Below are positions 43,921 through 53,897 of a stretch of DNA of 64,000 bases, in pieces. Position 1 is the first letter of the stretch. Each line of letters begins with the position of its first letter. The stretch comes from Caldalkalibacillus mannanilyticus JCM 10596 (GTDB taxonomy: Bacteria > Bacillota > Bacilli > Caldalkalibacillales > JCM-10596), in NCBI RefSeq assembly GCF_000615945.1, contig NZ_BAMO01000029.1, positions 1 through 64,000 of the forward strand, in the 5' to 3' direction. Made by a program: the position numbers and the translations under genes. The notes beneath the pieces were generated by a model, which saw only the letters and a list, made by a program, of their open reading frames with translations, was not told the origin of the DNA and searched no databases.

Positions 43921-46650
43921 TTATAGTAATCCCCATTCCCTGGCACGGGCTACTGCTTCCGTTCGCCTTTGGACCTGTAATTTATCAAAAATATTGCGGA
44001 TATGTCCTTTAACCGTACTTAGAGCAAGGAAAAGCCTCTCACCAATCTCTCGATTCGAGAGTCCTTGAGCGATGAGCTGTAATACTTCAAGCTCACGTTC
44101 ACTTAACGGCTCAATAAATGGAGGGGCTATTGACTTATTCCTGACTGCCCTTACATCTAATGTAGCTTCCTCCTGTTGCTTTTCAGCTTCTATTGCAGCC
44201 AGTAATGTGTTCGCATAGCTGGGCAGTTCACCCTCTGCCTTTGCTTCGGACAATAACTGCATCATCGGGAGCCCTTCATCAACAAAGATACGGATGAATC
44301 CCCCTGACTCAGCCATCCTTAATGCTTCCTTCAATCGTTGTACTGCCTTCTCCTTCTCCTTCTCCTCCTGTGCATGGAGAGCAAGCGCCTGGAGAATGAT
44401 CACCTTAAGTCGTTCATCCTCCCATCTTTCTGTTTCCACGTGACTATGCCATGCTTCTAGAATCCTATACGCTGTAGCTGGATCTCCCATAGCAAGGTAT
44501 ACTCGTGCTTCACTTAGAAGAAGCTGGTGAGTCTGAGCAAGTCGAAGAGCTTCTTCTAAGCTCCCCTGACGAAGCAGAATAAGCACCTGTGTTTCGACAA
44601 CCCCGGGCAGAAGATACTTAAACTGATACTGGTTCACAAATTGATCTGCTCTAGCTATAAACGACATTGCCCCAGACAGATCTCCTTGAGTAAGCTTCAA
44701 GCGGGCAAGAAAGATCTCACCTGCTGAGGATCGATCAGAATGCTCGATCTGCTTTGACAATTGAAGGCTTAGTTGCCCATGTCGTTGAGCGGCAGCTAAG
44801 TTATTCCTTTGATAGTAGATACGTGCCAGTCCAAGATGCGCTTCACAGGCAACAGGTAACGGCGGGTCCCCTGCTAATTGAAGAACCTCTTGATAGGTCT
44901 GTTCAGCTAGATCAAGCTTATTTTCCATTTCCTGTATTCCACCTAACCCGATGGTCGCCATAATCGTAATAATGAAATGACCAATCTCCCGGCTGATCGA
45001 GATGGCTTCAGTATAAGCCTGACTCGCCTCAGCACGCTTCCCCTGTAGATGGTAGGCATACCCTAGTGTCCAAGTGGTAGCCGTTCGAACAGGCAGGTTG
45101 TTAGGATGTAGATACTTCAGAGCACGATGTGACTGAGTCTGAATCATTTCCGCTTGATGCTGACTAACTGCCACCGTCGCTCGTATGGCAGCAATATGCC
45201 CTATTAGATCGCTGGTTGGCTCATCTAGCTTAGTACCTTCAAGAGCAGCTTCAGCAGCTTGTAGCTTCTGTTCCACTCCAGATAATTGGCTGGCAAACAA
45301 TAACACTGAGGCATATGCCACCCACAACGCGGGTTTCGCATCCAAGATGATCGGCGGCAAGGATTCTAACCAACGCAGGACAGGATACACCGCACCGCGA
45401 AAATGAAGTGGAGTCCCTCCTCCTTCTAGCAGTCGTGTTGCCCGTTCAATATCATGGGCAGCCGTAGCATGATGAAAAGCCTCCATTTCCAGACCATTGT
45501 TTTCAAACCATGTACTTGCTCGCAGATGTAATTCAGCTATCCCTCTCTCCTGCTCTCTGAGTAATGAAGCACTCCTCTGTTGTAATTGATGTCGAAGCAA
45601 ATCAGCGAAGAGATGATGGTAACGATACCAGCGACGTTCTTTGTCTAGGGGAACAATAAACAGGTTTAGACGCTCAAGATATTCAAGCGTTTCCTGTCCA
45701 CTCATCCAAGGAGCAGAAACCGATTTTTCCTCATTCTCTCGATCCTCTCTTTCCTGATACAAAATCGCATCACAAAGCGAACCATGCAGACGATCTAGGA
45801 TAGAGGTCTGAAGCAAAAAGCTTTGCACAGGTTCCGGCTGCTGGTGCAGGACTTCTTCCACTAGGTAATCCAGTACATAATGGTGCCTCCCAGTAAAGGA
45901 ATGAATGAAACTGTCGAAGCACTGATCCCTTTTCTGACCTTGCATCGAGTGCATGGAAATAGCAGCTAATTGCAGTCCAGCAATCCAACCTTCTGTACGG
46001 TTTTCCAATGCAGCTATTTCTTTCGAAGAGAGAGGTAGGTCCATCACTTGATTCAGAAAACAAGTTACTTCTGGCAGGGTAAAACGCAAATCTGACATAC
46101 GCAGTTCGTTTAATTGATCACGAACACGCAGCCGTGCTAAGGGCAAAGGTGGGTCTTCTCGGGTAACAATGACAAGGTGCATCCGTAACGGCATATGCTC
46201 AAGTAAGAAAGTAAGGGCATGATGAACTGGCTCAGCATTGATCACATGATAATCATCAAGGACAAGAAAAAAGTGATATGGAATCATGCTCAGTTCATTA
46301 AGAAGGGATGTAATTATGGATTCAATGGAAGGTGGTTGAGGAGATTGGAGCATTCCAGTCAGATTTACTCCAGTATTCTCCTCTATGGTTTGTAATGCAG
46401 CTACAAAATAGGTTAAAAATCGTGCTGGATCGTTATCCCCCTGATCTAAGGACAACCAAGCCACTGGATGTTCGCATTCAGCAATCCATTGGCTGACCAG
46501 TGTGGTTTTTCCAGAACCAGCAGAAGCAGAAATAAGGGTCAGTTTTCGGTGCAGATCCTTATTTAATCGCTCGATCAGGCGAGGACGAGATACAATGACA
46601 GATCGAGTCGGAGCGATATATAGTTTAGTGGATAAGATCGGTATTTTCAT
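43921..46650 (-). CDS. MalT-like LuxR-family regulator (STAND ATPase)
   Basis: 909 residues. N-terminal NTPase with Walker A SASAGSGKTTLVSQWI and Walker B FFLVLDDYHVI, an arm region, a long TPR-like helical section (about 400-820: repeated LAEQTYQEVLQ-type helices) and a C-terminal LuxR HTH (LSERELEVLQLIAQGLSNRE). Such STAND proteins integrate an inducer and ATP to activate transcription. The neighbours give no clear target. Full length for the family (MalT about 900) and no disruption seen. Confidence 0.9.
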   Translation of the reverse strand: MKIPILSTKLYIAPTRSVIVSRPRLIERLNKDLHRKLTLISASAGSGKTTLVSQWIAECEHPVAWLSLDQGDNDPARFLTYFVAALQTIEENTGVNLTGMLQSPQPPSIESIITSLLNELSMIPYHFFLVLDDYHVINAEPVHHALTFLLEHMPLRMHLVIVTREDPPLPLARLRVRDQLNELRMSDLRFTLPEVTCFLNQVMDLPLSSKEIAALENRTEGWIAGLQLAAISMHSMQGQKRDQCFDSFIHSFTGRHHYVLDYLVEEVLHQQPEPVQSFLLQTSILDRLHGSLCDAILYQEREDRENEEKSVSAPWMSGQETLEYLERLNLFIVPLDKERRWYRYHHLFADLLRHQLQQRSASLLREQERGIAELHLRASTWFENNGLEMEAFHHATAAHDIERATRLLEGGGTPLHFRGAVYPVLRWLESLPPIILDAKPALWVAYASVLLFASQLSGVEQKLQAAEAALEGTKLDEPTSDLIGHIAAIRATVAVSQHQAEMIQTQSHRALKYLHPNNLPVRTATTWTLGYAYHLQGKRAEASQAYTEAISISREIGHFIITIMATIGLGGIQEMENKLDLAEQTYQEVLQLAGDPPLPVACEAHLGLARIYYQRNNLAAAQRHGQLSLQLSKQIEHSDRSSAGEIFLARLKLTQGDLSGAMSFIARADQFVNQYQFKYLLPGVVETQVLILLRQGSLEEALRLAQTHQLLLSEARVYLAMGDPATAYRILEAWHSHVETERWEDERLKVIILQALALHAQEEKEKEKAVQRLKEALRMAESGGFIRIFVDEGLPMMQLLSEAKAEGELPSYANTLLAAIEAEKQQEEATLDVRAVRNKSIAPPFIEPLSERELEVLQLIAQGLSNREIGERLFLALSTVKGHIRNIFDKLQVQRRTEAVARAREWGLL

Positions 46651-46693
46651 AGATATAGTATACCATCAGAGCACTCCTCCATCAATTACCCAT

Positions 46694-47230
46694 CTACCTG
46701 TCTCGTTTATTCTCTCTTATTAATCCTAGTATAGTTAAAAGATAAATTATAACGATACCGAAAGGAATAACGGTATATGAGCTATCTAAAAGGAAGAAGC
46801 CAGTGAACGAAGCCACACCTGTTGTTCCTACAGCTAAAAAGATATACGTTTTACTATTATAAATCCAGGCATAAGGCAAAAAATGAGCACCTGTTAAGAC
46901 TCCAATCACAAAGGGAATCCAAGCAGGCTGGTGTAAATAAACCATGATAACTATAGGGACGAAAAATAGTTGAACTCCACCAACGATTCCTCCCAGCGTA
47001 CCTAGAGGATTTCCACTTGAGAATAAGTCTATTTTCAATATTTTAGATAGAAGAATACCGATTGGAAAAACTAATCCTATACCAAATAAATAAACAAGGG
47101 ATAGTACGTTGTGGGACGTAAAGAGAGAGAGAACTCCCACAAGTAACCAGAATATACTTCCAGAGAGGATCATAGGAATTCCTCGTTTGGCTGCTATCGC
47201 TATTGATCTTTTTGCTTCATCAATTCCCAA
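46694..47230 (-). CDS. small membrane protein of unknown function
   Basis: 178 residues from TTG 47230 (ribosome site GAGGAGGAAAAG). Five or six hydrophobic segments (IPMILSGSIFWLLVGVLSLF, VFPIGILLSKILKIDLF, FLAVGTTGVASFTGFFLL) and a conserved-looking HLPYAWIYNSKTYI stretch. No known motif for transport or catalysis. It lies immediately downstream of leuA on the same strand. I do not recognise its function. Confidence 0.75.
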   Translation of the reverse strand: MGIDEAKRSIAIAAKRGIPMILSGSIFWLLVGVLSLFTSHNVLSLVYLFGIGLVFPIGILLSKILKIDLFSSGNPLGTLGGIVGGVQLFFVPIVIMVYLHQPAWIPFVIGVLTGAHFLPYAWIYNSKTYIFLAVGTTGVASFTGFFLLDSSYTVIPFGIVIIYLLTILGLIRENKRDR

Positions 47231-47243
47231 CTCTTTTCCTCCT

Positions 47244-48928
47244 CTAAACCTTCAATCCTATCAATTCCTTGCTTCCTATCATTTTATTTACGGCACTAAA
47301 TAGAGCTTTGACAGAGGATGTCATAATATCTATATCAATTCCACAACCCCAATAGACAGTGCCTTCCTGTGAAGTGATTCCTACATACGTTACAGCCTGA
47401 GAGGCAGAACCTGTTTCAAGAGCATGCTCCTTATATACTAAATTTGTATAATGAATGCCCATATTTGATTGAATAGCATTACTTATGGCATCTAGCTACC
47501 GTTTCCAGTTCCTTCAAATTGCTGAATCTCATTCTTTATTTGAACGGATACAATCGTTCGATACTGGTCCTGAGGATTGCTTTTATAGGTCATAAATTCA
47601 ATTGGTTCATTAATATTTACATACTCTTTGACGAAAATATCATAGATTTCATTGGGCATAAGCTCTTTGTGTAATTGGTCAGATACATTCTTCACACTAT
47701 ACCCGAAGCTTTCACGCATTTCCTGTGGAAGATCAAGGCTATACGTTTGCTGAAGGACATACCCAATCCCGCCTTTTCCTGACTGGCTGTTAATTCGAAT
47801 TATATCTCCCTCATACTCTCTTCCAATATCCAGTGGATCAATTAATAAATAAGGTACGTTCCAATATTGGTTTTCATTTCCCTCACGCCATTTCATTCCT
47901 TTGGCGATGGCATCCTGATGAGATCCAGAGAAGGCTGTGAAGACCAGTTCTCCTCCATAAGGATGTCTTTCGTCCACTTCCATTCCAGTAAGACGCTCAT
48001 AGACCCTCGCAATACCAGGAAGATTCTCAAAATTAAGTTTCGGATCAACTCCGTGAGAAAACATGTTCAGAGCCAATGTCACAATATCAACATTCCCTGT
48101 TCTTTCTCCATTACCAAATAAAGTTCCTTCAATTCGATCTGCTCCAGCAAGGAGTCCTAGCTCTGCATCCGCAACCCCTGTTCCTCTGTCGTTATGCGGA
48201 TGAACGGATACTGTAATATGTTCTCGGTACTTGAGATGATCACTCATATACTCAATTTGTGAAGCGTACACATGAGGCATCGAATGTGAAACTGTTGCAG
48301 GAAGATTAATAATGACCGGGTTATCTGGAGAAGGTTGCCATTCATCAAGCACTCGATTACAGATCTCAAGGGCGAATTCCATTTCTGTCCCTGTAAAGCT
48401 TTCTGGTGAATACTGAAATTTGAAGTTTCCTTCCGTTTCAGCCGCATATTTCTTTAATAACTTTGCACCATTTACTGCGATTTCGATAATTTCTTCTTTG
48501 GACTTTTTGAAAACTTGTTCACGCTGGGCTACAGAGGTTGAGTTGTACAAATGAACGACAGCATTTTTTACCCCCACAAGTGATTCGAAGGTTTTACGAA
48601 TAATATGGTCCCTAGATTGTGTCAGGACTTGAATCGTGACATCGTCAGGAATTAAGTCTTGTTCAATAAGTGTGCGGAGAAAAGCATATTCCGTTTCTGA
48701 AGCGGCTGGAAAACCAACCTCGATTTCCTTGAAGCCAATTTCGACTAGCAATTGAAAGTATTCCAACTTTTGCTCTAGGCTCATTGGAACAACCAAGGCT
48801 TGGTTTCCATCTCGAAGATCGACACTGCACCAAATGGGAGCTTCGGTAATATACTCCTTGTCCATCCATTTCATGCACTTTACTGGAGGCATAAAGTAAC
48901 CTCTCGTATACTTTTCAACGTTTTTCAT
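47244..48928 (-). pseudogene. leuA: 2-isopropylmalate synthase, frameshifted near the 3' end
   Basis: The first 476 residues form the catalytic part of a long-type (yeast/actinobacterial-like) LeuA: DLRDGNQALVVPMSLEQKLE, metal ligands in VSVHPHNDRGTGVADAE, GTLFGNGERTGNVDIV and YGGELVFTAFSGSHQDAI. At FEGTGNG near 47497 one base is missing and a stop follows. The allosteric C-terminus (DAISNAIQSNMGIHYTNLVY, VYWGCGIDIDIMTSSVKAL) continues in the next frame to 47244. The total of about 560 residues is normal. The gene catalyses the first committed step of leucine synthesis and is controlled by a leucine T-box, so a sequence error is likely; if real, the enzyme would lack its regulatory tail. Confidence 0.9.
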
Positions 48929-48963
48929 TTAACAAACATCCTTTCGTATCTAGTATGAATAAA

Positions 48964-49213
48964 ATAAAAAAAAGCCTTTTGTCTCTATTGTTCAAGAGAC
49001 GAAAGGCTATTGCTGTCCTACGTGGTACCACTCTGATTTCACACCAAAAAAGGCGTGCACTCTATCAGATACAAGGGATCTTCATCCGCTCATATCCTCC
49101 TGCTGTAACGGGCAGATCCCGTCTCCACCTACTCTTTCTTTCATTTCAGTAAGCTACTTCAAGGCGAGTTCAAATTTTTCTTACGACTGTTTTGCACCAA
49201 CCAACAGCTCTCT
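48964..49213 (-). promoter_or_regulatory. T-box leader (leucine) of leuA
   Basis: On the minus strand stem I begins AGAGAG (49213-49208). The specifier context is GAA-CTC-GCC with Leu codon CTC at 49168-49166. The T-box sequence AGAGTGGTACCACG lies at 49034-49021. A terminator follows, AGCCTTTCGTCTCT (49008-48995) pairing with AGAGACAAAAGGCT (48986-48973), then eight or nine T. Uncharged tRNA-Leu(GAG) would stabilise the antiterminator and switch on leuA. Confidence 0.9.
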
Positions 49214-49302
49214 GCACGCTTAAAAAATTCTACTATTCCTCTTCATAGTATTTTAATATTAGACATTAAGATAATATAAATATTTGAAATTGTCAAGTTT
49301 TT

Positions 49303-49578
49303 TTAATAGTCTATAAAAGTATGTATAAGCTCAAGACATTGATGAATCACTTTTTCAGGCGCTTTTCCTTTTATATTGAACTCTCGTGCTTTCCAATCCA
49401 AGCTTTTTACTTGATCTGTCAGAATGACCCCTTCTATCACTTCTCCTTTTGGTAGGACTACTTCAAAAGGATAACCTTTTTGTTGTCGAGTTATAGGACA
49501 TACTACGGCAAAACCCGTCACTCGATTGAAGGACTCAGGGCTTAAAACAATGGCTGGTCTTGTTCCTGCTTGTTCATA
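49303..49578 (-). pseudogene. MazF/PemK-family toxin remnant, N-terminus lost
   Basis: The minus strand encodes YEQAGTRPAIVLSPESFN, VTGFAVVCPITRQQKGYPFEV and GVILTDQVKSLDWKAREF, the body of an endoribonuclease toxin of the MazF/PemK type. The first 18 or so residues (the usual MVPxRGDIVWLDF part) are missing. Homology begins exactly where the terminator of the neighbouring beta-helix gene ends. No start codon with a ribosome site is found for the joined frame, and no antitoxin gene is nearby. The internal GTG at 49521 gives only a 72-residue piece. Confidence 0.75.
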
Positions 49579-49618
49579 AAAAATAGAAAAGCCCTCAACC
49601 TTTAGTTAGGCTGAGGGC
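49579..49618 (-). terminator. terminator of the beta-helix protein gene
   Basis: On the minus strand GCCCTCAG (49618-49611) pairs with TTGAGGGC (49598-49591), followed by TTTTCTATTTTTT. It also forms the boundary of the MazF remnant. Confidence 0.8.
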
Positions 49619-49641
49619 AAAATACTGGAATATTGCATACA

Positions 49642-51762
49642 TTATTGACTATTAGTACTAAAGAAGTTTGTGCCCAGAATAGAGGTAGTTGCATTCCCAC
49701 TAATATGTGCTGTTGTGTTGTTGATGAAATGACAATTATTCACTAATGTAAATCGTGCTTCCTCCGTTATATTAAATCCAAGTATATTTCCTCTAACCGT
49801 ACAATTAGCTACTAAAGTGTTAATATTGGAGTCCCCATTATTATTTAGGTAGAATCGGACACCCGTGTTATTGCTTTGTATGGTAGAGTTTACTATTTTT
49901 AAGTCAATCATACCGCGTATAACGATGCCAATATCTGAATTCTCGACAATAATATTGTCAATTAGCACGTTTTTGGTACCTCTCACTTCAAGGGCTTGTC
50001 TTCCAGAGGTTCTCATCGTATTCCTAAAAGTAATATTTTTGATTGCTCCATTCTCGCTCCGAAAACTAAGCCCTCTGACAGTACTGTTCTCAAAAATTAC
50101 TCCTAGGCTTAGCCCTTCTAAAATAATATTTTTGGGGTGTATTTGCATGACATCATCTATTTTATAAGTACCAGATAAAAACATGACTCTTCCGTTTCCA
50201 CTAGGAAAAAATTCGTTAATAGCTTTTGTAATTGTAATTTGATCATTCGTTCCATTACAAACTACTTTAGCAATGTTCTTATGATACTGGCTGCTGTTAT
50301 TTGCGGCTAGGATAAGCGTAGGTGTAGGTTCGTTGTATTCGAGATCCGTACCACCAGAGTTTAAAACCGTATTATTTCTTATCCTTATATCAACTGGATT
50401 TATACACTTAGTATCCACTGCCTTTTTATACGTATCTTTAATATAATTATTTTCGATTACTGTTGTCTTTGGTTGGGGGCCTTCAGATATGTTATACGCA
50501 ATTCCATATGCCCCACCTAAAATTGTATTGTTTTTGATAATGTGTCCCCCATTTGTTGCGACAATTTGAATATTTGCTATCTCCGTGCTCCATTTGTCCT
50601 TTAGAGCTTGATCAACTCCCTCTGTTTTTTCTACAAATGTGTTATTAGATACTTCGATTTCTTGTATGTCACGCAGTACTCGGTCATCATCTAGTTTTTG
50701 TCTGCCATCCCCTATTCGTAGATGACCACGTACAATATGATAAAGGGATGCATCAGGGTTGCTACTAGTATAAAATCGGTTGTCATATTTGCTGTACCAG
50801 TCCAGCATTTCCTTTAAATCTCTATAGAAATAGTTATTTTTTACTATACATTTCTCTGCAACCCAGTAATTTCTGTATGCATGGTAGTACCCATTCAAAA
50901 ACCTATTATCTGACACTACTATTCTCCGTACACCACCTGAGAGGTTTATAGCATTTCCACGGAATCTTTCGAAAGTGTTGTGATGAATGATACAGTCCGT
51001 AATCACATTGTCGTCTGGTTCATTGGTCATATCGTACCCTGTTGGAAAAGCTCCAAGAAATCGTACAACAGTATGCCCTTGCTCAAATTGGCAATTTTTA
51101 ATGGTAATATTTTTTAACCCTTTTGCTTGTCCATCTACCAGGATAATATCTGTTCGGATTGGCTTAACACTAGGCATATTTCCCTTTGAATCCTTTGATG
51201 CAAACCAATATTTGTATTTTTCCTTTTCTTCTTCTTCCTCTTCTTCATCCTCTTCTTCCTCTACAATCTCTTCTTCTCCATCTACTATTTCATCATCTTC
51301 TTCATCTACAATCTCTTCTTCTAAATATAAGTTATCTGTATTGCAATTGATTTGCAATCCATTCAGCGTTACACTAGAAGAAGATATTCTAATAAGCGAA
51401 GAAATTCTATCCCCTACGAATCCTTTTGCCAAATCTGCGTACTTAATTAAAGCATTTTCAGCAGAAATGACTCTCATGGGTTTATCTATAACCAAGCAAC
51501 TTCTCTTACCATTATGTCCTCGCTCTGGGTTCCATAAATAGAAGAAGTCAGCAGGAGGTATATAAAGCGTTCCTCCTGCTGGCGTTGCTTCTACGGCTGC
51601 CCTGAAAGCCTCAATATCATCTGTTACCCCATCTCCTTTCGCACCAAAATCCTTTACATTAGTTCCTCTCTCAATCAATGTTGTGGTTAAGCTTCTCGGA
51701 TTTGTCCCTAATTCCTCCATATTCCCTACTCTTGGATCAAAGCATCCTTCATTTTGTGTCAT
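49642..51762 (-). CDS. pectate-lyase-superfamily (right-handed beta-helix) protein with an internal Glu-rich segment
   Basis: 706 residues. The Pectate_lyase_3 start motif is VKDFGAKGDGVTDDIEAF (about residue 36), then many beta-helix turns with N-rich rungs (IKNNTILGG, VIENNYIKD, IRIRNNTVLN) and a second such repeat section near the C-terminus. An abrupt acidic stretch, about residues 143-182, is almost only Glu/Asp/Val/Ile. No signal peptide is seen. Similar domains occur in phage tail spikes and polysaccharide lyases; catalytic residues cannot be assigned. It has its own terminator and no phage genes nearby. Confidence 0.78.
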   Translation of the reverse strand: MTQNEGCFDPRVGNMEELGTNPRSLTTTLIERGTNVKDFGAKGDGVTDDIEAFRAAVEATPAGGTLYIPPADFFYLWNPERGHNGKRSCLVIDKPMRVISAENALIKYADLAKGFVGDRISSLIRISSSSVTLNGLQINCNTDNLYLEEEIVDEEDDEIVDGEEEIVEEEEDEEEEEEEKEKYKYWFASKDSKGNMPSVKPIRTDIILVDGQAKGLKNITIKNCQFEQGHTVVRFLGAFPTGYDMTNEPDDNVITDCIIHHNTFERFRGNAINLSGGVRRIVVSDNRFLNGYYHAYRNYWVAEKCIVKNNYFYRDLKEMLDWYSKYDNRFYTSSNPDASLYHIVRGHLRIGDGRQKLDDDRVLRDIQEIEVSNNTFVEKTEGVDQALKDKWSTEIANIQIVATNGGHIIKNNTILGGAYGIAYNISEGPQPKTTVIENNYIKDTYKKAVDTKCINPVDIRIRNNTVLNSGGTDLEYNEPTPTLILAANNSSQYHKNIAKVVCNGTNDQITITKAINEFFPSGNGRVMFLSGTYKIDDVMQIHPKNIILEGLSLGVIFENSTVRGLSFRSENGAIKNITFRNTMRTSGRQALEVRGTKNVLIDNIIVENSDIGIVIRGMIDLKIVNSTIQSNNTGVRFYLNNNGDSNINTLVANCTVRGNILGFNITEEARFTLVNNCHFINNTTAHISGNATTSILGTNFFSTNSQ

Positions 51763-51864
51763 AAATCCCTACCACCTTTCCTTCTCATTCATTTTTTATT
51801 ACATCCTTCTCTATGATGCTTTTCCCCTGTGCTAGCTTGACCTCATCTAATATTTTTGGACTAA

Positions 51865-51891
51865 AAAAAAAACGTCCAACGATGTGGACGT
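51865..51891 (-). terminator. terminator downstream of the NmrA-like gene
   Basis: On the minus strand ACGTCC (51891-51886) pairs with GGACGT (51877-51872) and is followed by about ten T. It ends the WYL-regulator/NmrA-like transcript. Confidence 0.75.
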
Positions 51892-52027
51892 AAATGCCAG
51901 AAGGGAGATATTTTTTTGCTAAGCTTAGTATAACTTTCTTTCTTATCTTATTCACAAATAGGGACATATCAGACATCGAGGACATAACTATCGCAATTGT
52001 TTCTTTGCAAGTGGAGTATATTGAACG

Positions 52028-52879
52028 CTATTGCCTTTTGCAGCCAACTGAACATAAAAATTCATTTCGATGCTCAGCCACCCATTCAGCGAATCTCCGA
52101 GCTGGTCTGCCAAGCACCTGTTCCATAGTCGGAAGGACTATGTAGCCAGCTTCGGGCGTGTTCTTCCCCATCTCCACAAAAAATTCAATATTTTCTTCAT
52201 CAAACCCTTGGTCTCGCCATTGTTGCCGCGCTTCCTCCTCCGATAATTCGATGAATGAAATGTCTTTTCCAATTGCAGCGGCAATGGTGGAGACCGCTTC
52301 CTTCCGAGTTAATGCTTCAGGTCCGCTAAGCGGGTAGCATTGACCATGATGTCCATCCTCTAGCAGCGTCTGGACAATAACAGCAGCAATGTCCCCTTCG
52401 TGCACTCTAGCACTTAGCGCATCTCCACAATACTCCCGTACAGCCCCTTCCTCACGAATGATCTCACTCCAGTCCTCAAGTGCATTTGCCATGAATTCAG
52501 TTGGTTTCACCAGCGTCCACTGCATTCCACTAGCACGTAGCTTCTCCTCAACTGGTCCTTCCTCATAACCGACCAACACAACAACTCGCTTCACTCCGGC
52601 TTTTTCTGCCAAAAACACGATCTCAGGATCAGTATTTAAATCCGCATAAGGCTGGTCACTACTAGTAATCAGGAACATTGCTTCCACCCCTTGAAATGCG
52701 TGATGAAGCGTCTGTGGCTTCATCAAATCTCCTTCCGTGATCTCTACCCCTTCTGGTAGCTTTGTCTTGGCAGTTTCTGAATTACGCGACAATGCCCGAA
52801 CAGACACCCCTCTCTTCATCAATAAATCCGTGACATGCTTTCCTACCGTTCCTGTCGCACCTGTTACCAATATCGTCAT
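52028..52879 (-). CDS. NmrA-like/atypical SDR NAD(P)-binding oxidoreductase
   Basis: 283 residues. Nucleotide-binding MTILVTGATGTVGKHVTDLL, then VSVRALSRNSETAKTKLPEGVEITEGDL, the QOR2/NmrA-like pattern; the SDR catalytic Tyr-x3-Lys is not obvious. Members act as NADPH-quinone reductases or redox sensors. Its ATG overlaps the stop of the upstream WYL-regulator reading frame (GGATGA), so it is probably regulated by and co-expressed with that gene. Confidence 0.87.
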   Translation of the reverse strand: MTILVTGATGTVGKHVTDLLMKRGVSVRALSRNSETAKTKLPEGVEITEGDLMKPQTLHHAFQGVEAMFLITSSDQPYADLNTDPEIVFLAEKAGVKRVVVLVGYEEGPVEEKLRASGMQWTLVKPTEFMANALEDWSEIIREEGAVREYCGDALSARVHEGDIAAVIVQTLLEDGHHGQCYPLSGPEALTRKEAVSTIAAAIGKDISFIELSEEEARQQWRDQGFDEENIEFFVEMGKNTPEAGYIVLPTMEQVLGRPARRFAEWVAEHRNEFLCSVGCKRQ

Positions 52880-53783
52880 CCTTCATCTCCTCCTCGTTTC
52901 TTTTTGTGATGCTGTCTGATGGCTTCAATATGAGCAATGAATTCATCATACAGCTCATTCGGTGATACAATCTCAACCTTCGTTCCATAACTAGCGATGA
53001 CCGACAATGCATATTCCTTCGTATAAAATATGGTCCGTACTATTACGCATCTCCCTGATACTCAGATTCGCCAGAGAACTGCTCAAAAACACGCGTACTC
53101 ACCGACAAATCAAAGCGTAGGCAAACCGGTATTCCCTGCTCTTCTTCCTGCGCCTCATCTGGGATTATACGAGGAACGAAGGTCAACGCCGACACGGTGA
53201 GTTGGGCGATTCGCGACACGCGAAAATAACGTTTTCCTTGACGCAAACGGCAGTATCCTTCCAGATACCAAGCCCCTTTATCCCAAAGCAGATTTAGGGG
53301 TTCAACGCTACGTTGTGAGGTCGAGCCAGAAGCATCCGTGTAGTTGATCTCTACCACAAGGTTTTGCTTGATCGCCGAAAACAAACGCTGATTAATTTCC
53401 CGTTCGCTCTCCGGAACGCTCATGCTGAGAATAACTGTTTTATGGCTTTCCTCTTCCAGATCAGGGTGTAAACTGGTCAGCTTCCGCATAGCCGTATTTA
53501 CAGCGGATCCCATCGAAGCCTCCATCGCCTTCAAAAGCGTGTAGATCACCGACAAGTCATCAACAGAAAAGTATTGCCTTGTGAGAAAAAAACCGTTCAT
53601 CAGCTCAAAGCCTCCATCAGCTCCAGTGTAAGAAGCAACAGGAATCCCAGCCTGATTAATCAACTCGACATCACGGTAAATCGTGCGAACAGACACTTCA
53701 AATTTTTCGGACAATACTGTGGCGGTCACTCTTTTTTTAGCCATCAACTCCAATGTAATGCCGAGCAAACGATACAATCTCAT
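52876..53783 (-). pseudogene. WYL-domain DeoR-like regulator, one-base frameshift
   Basis: From ATG 53783 (ribosome site AAAGGAGAAG; an earlier ATG 53819 has none) the protein has an HTH_11 domain (VLSEKFEVSVRTIYRDVELIN) and a WYL domain (INYTDASGSTSQRSVEPLNLLW, YLEGYCRLRQGKRYFRVSRI). The frame stops at 53043. The C-terminal WCX part (VIVRTIFYTKEYALSVIAS, VEIVSPNELYDEF) continues in the next frame to a TGA at 52876. One base is missing near 53045. The expected protein of about 302 residues would be full length. WYL domains bind ssDNA or other ligands to tune repression. Confidence 0.83.
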
Positions 53784-53841
53784 GGCAATCTTCTCCTTTG
53801 TTGATGAACCTTGGGTCATCTTATTTTGATCATATTACATT

Positions 53842-53868
53842 AATCCTGACATAATGTATGTCAGGATT
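53842..53868. promoter_or_regulatory. candidate operator upstream of the WYL regulator
   Basis: A perfect 11-bp inverted repeat, AATCCTGACAT-N5-ATGTCAGGATT, lies between the MFS gene end and the WYL-regulator start. No T-run follows on either strand, so an operator is likelier than a terminator. Confidence 0.5.
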
Positions 53869-53897
53869 CAAAAAATATTGTTAATACCATATATTCA

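Noticed and set aside
50987-51541. 184-residue plus-strand Ser-rich frame opposite the Glu-rich segment
   Set aside because: The poly-Ser run is the antisense of the GAA/GAG repeats; no independent evidence of coding.
51785-51985. 66-residue minus-strand open frame between the beta-helix and NmrA-like genes
   Set aside because: It spans a strong minus-strand terminator (51865-51891), has no clear ribosome site and no recognisable motif.
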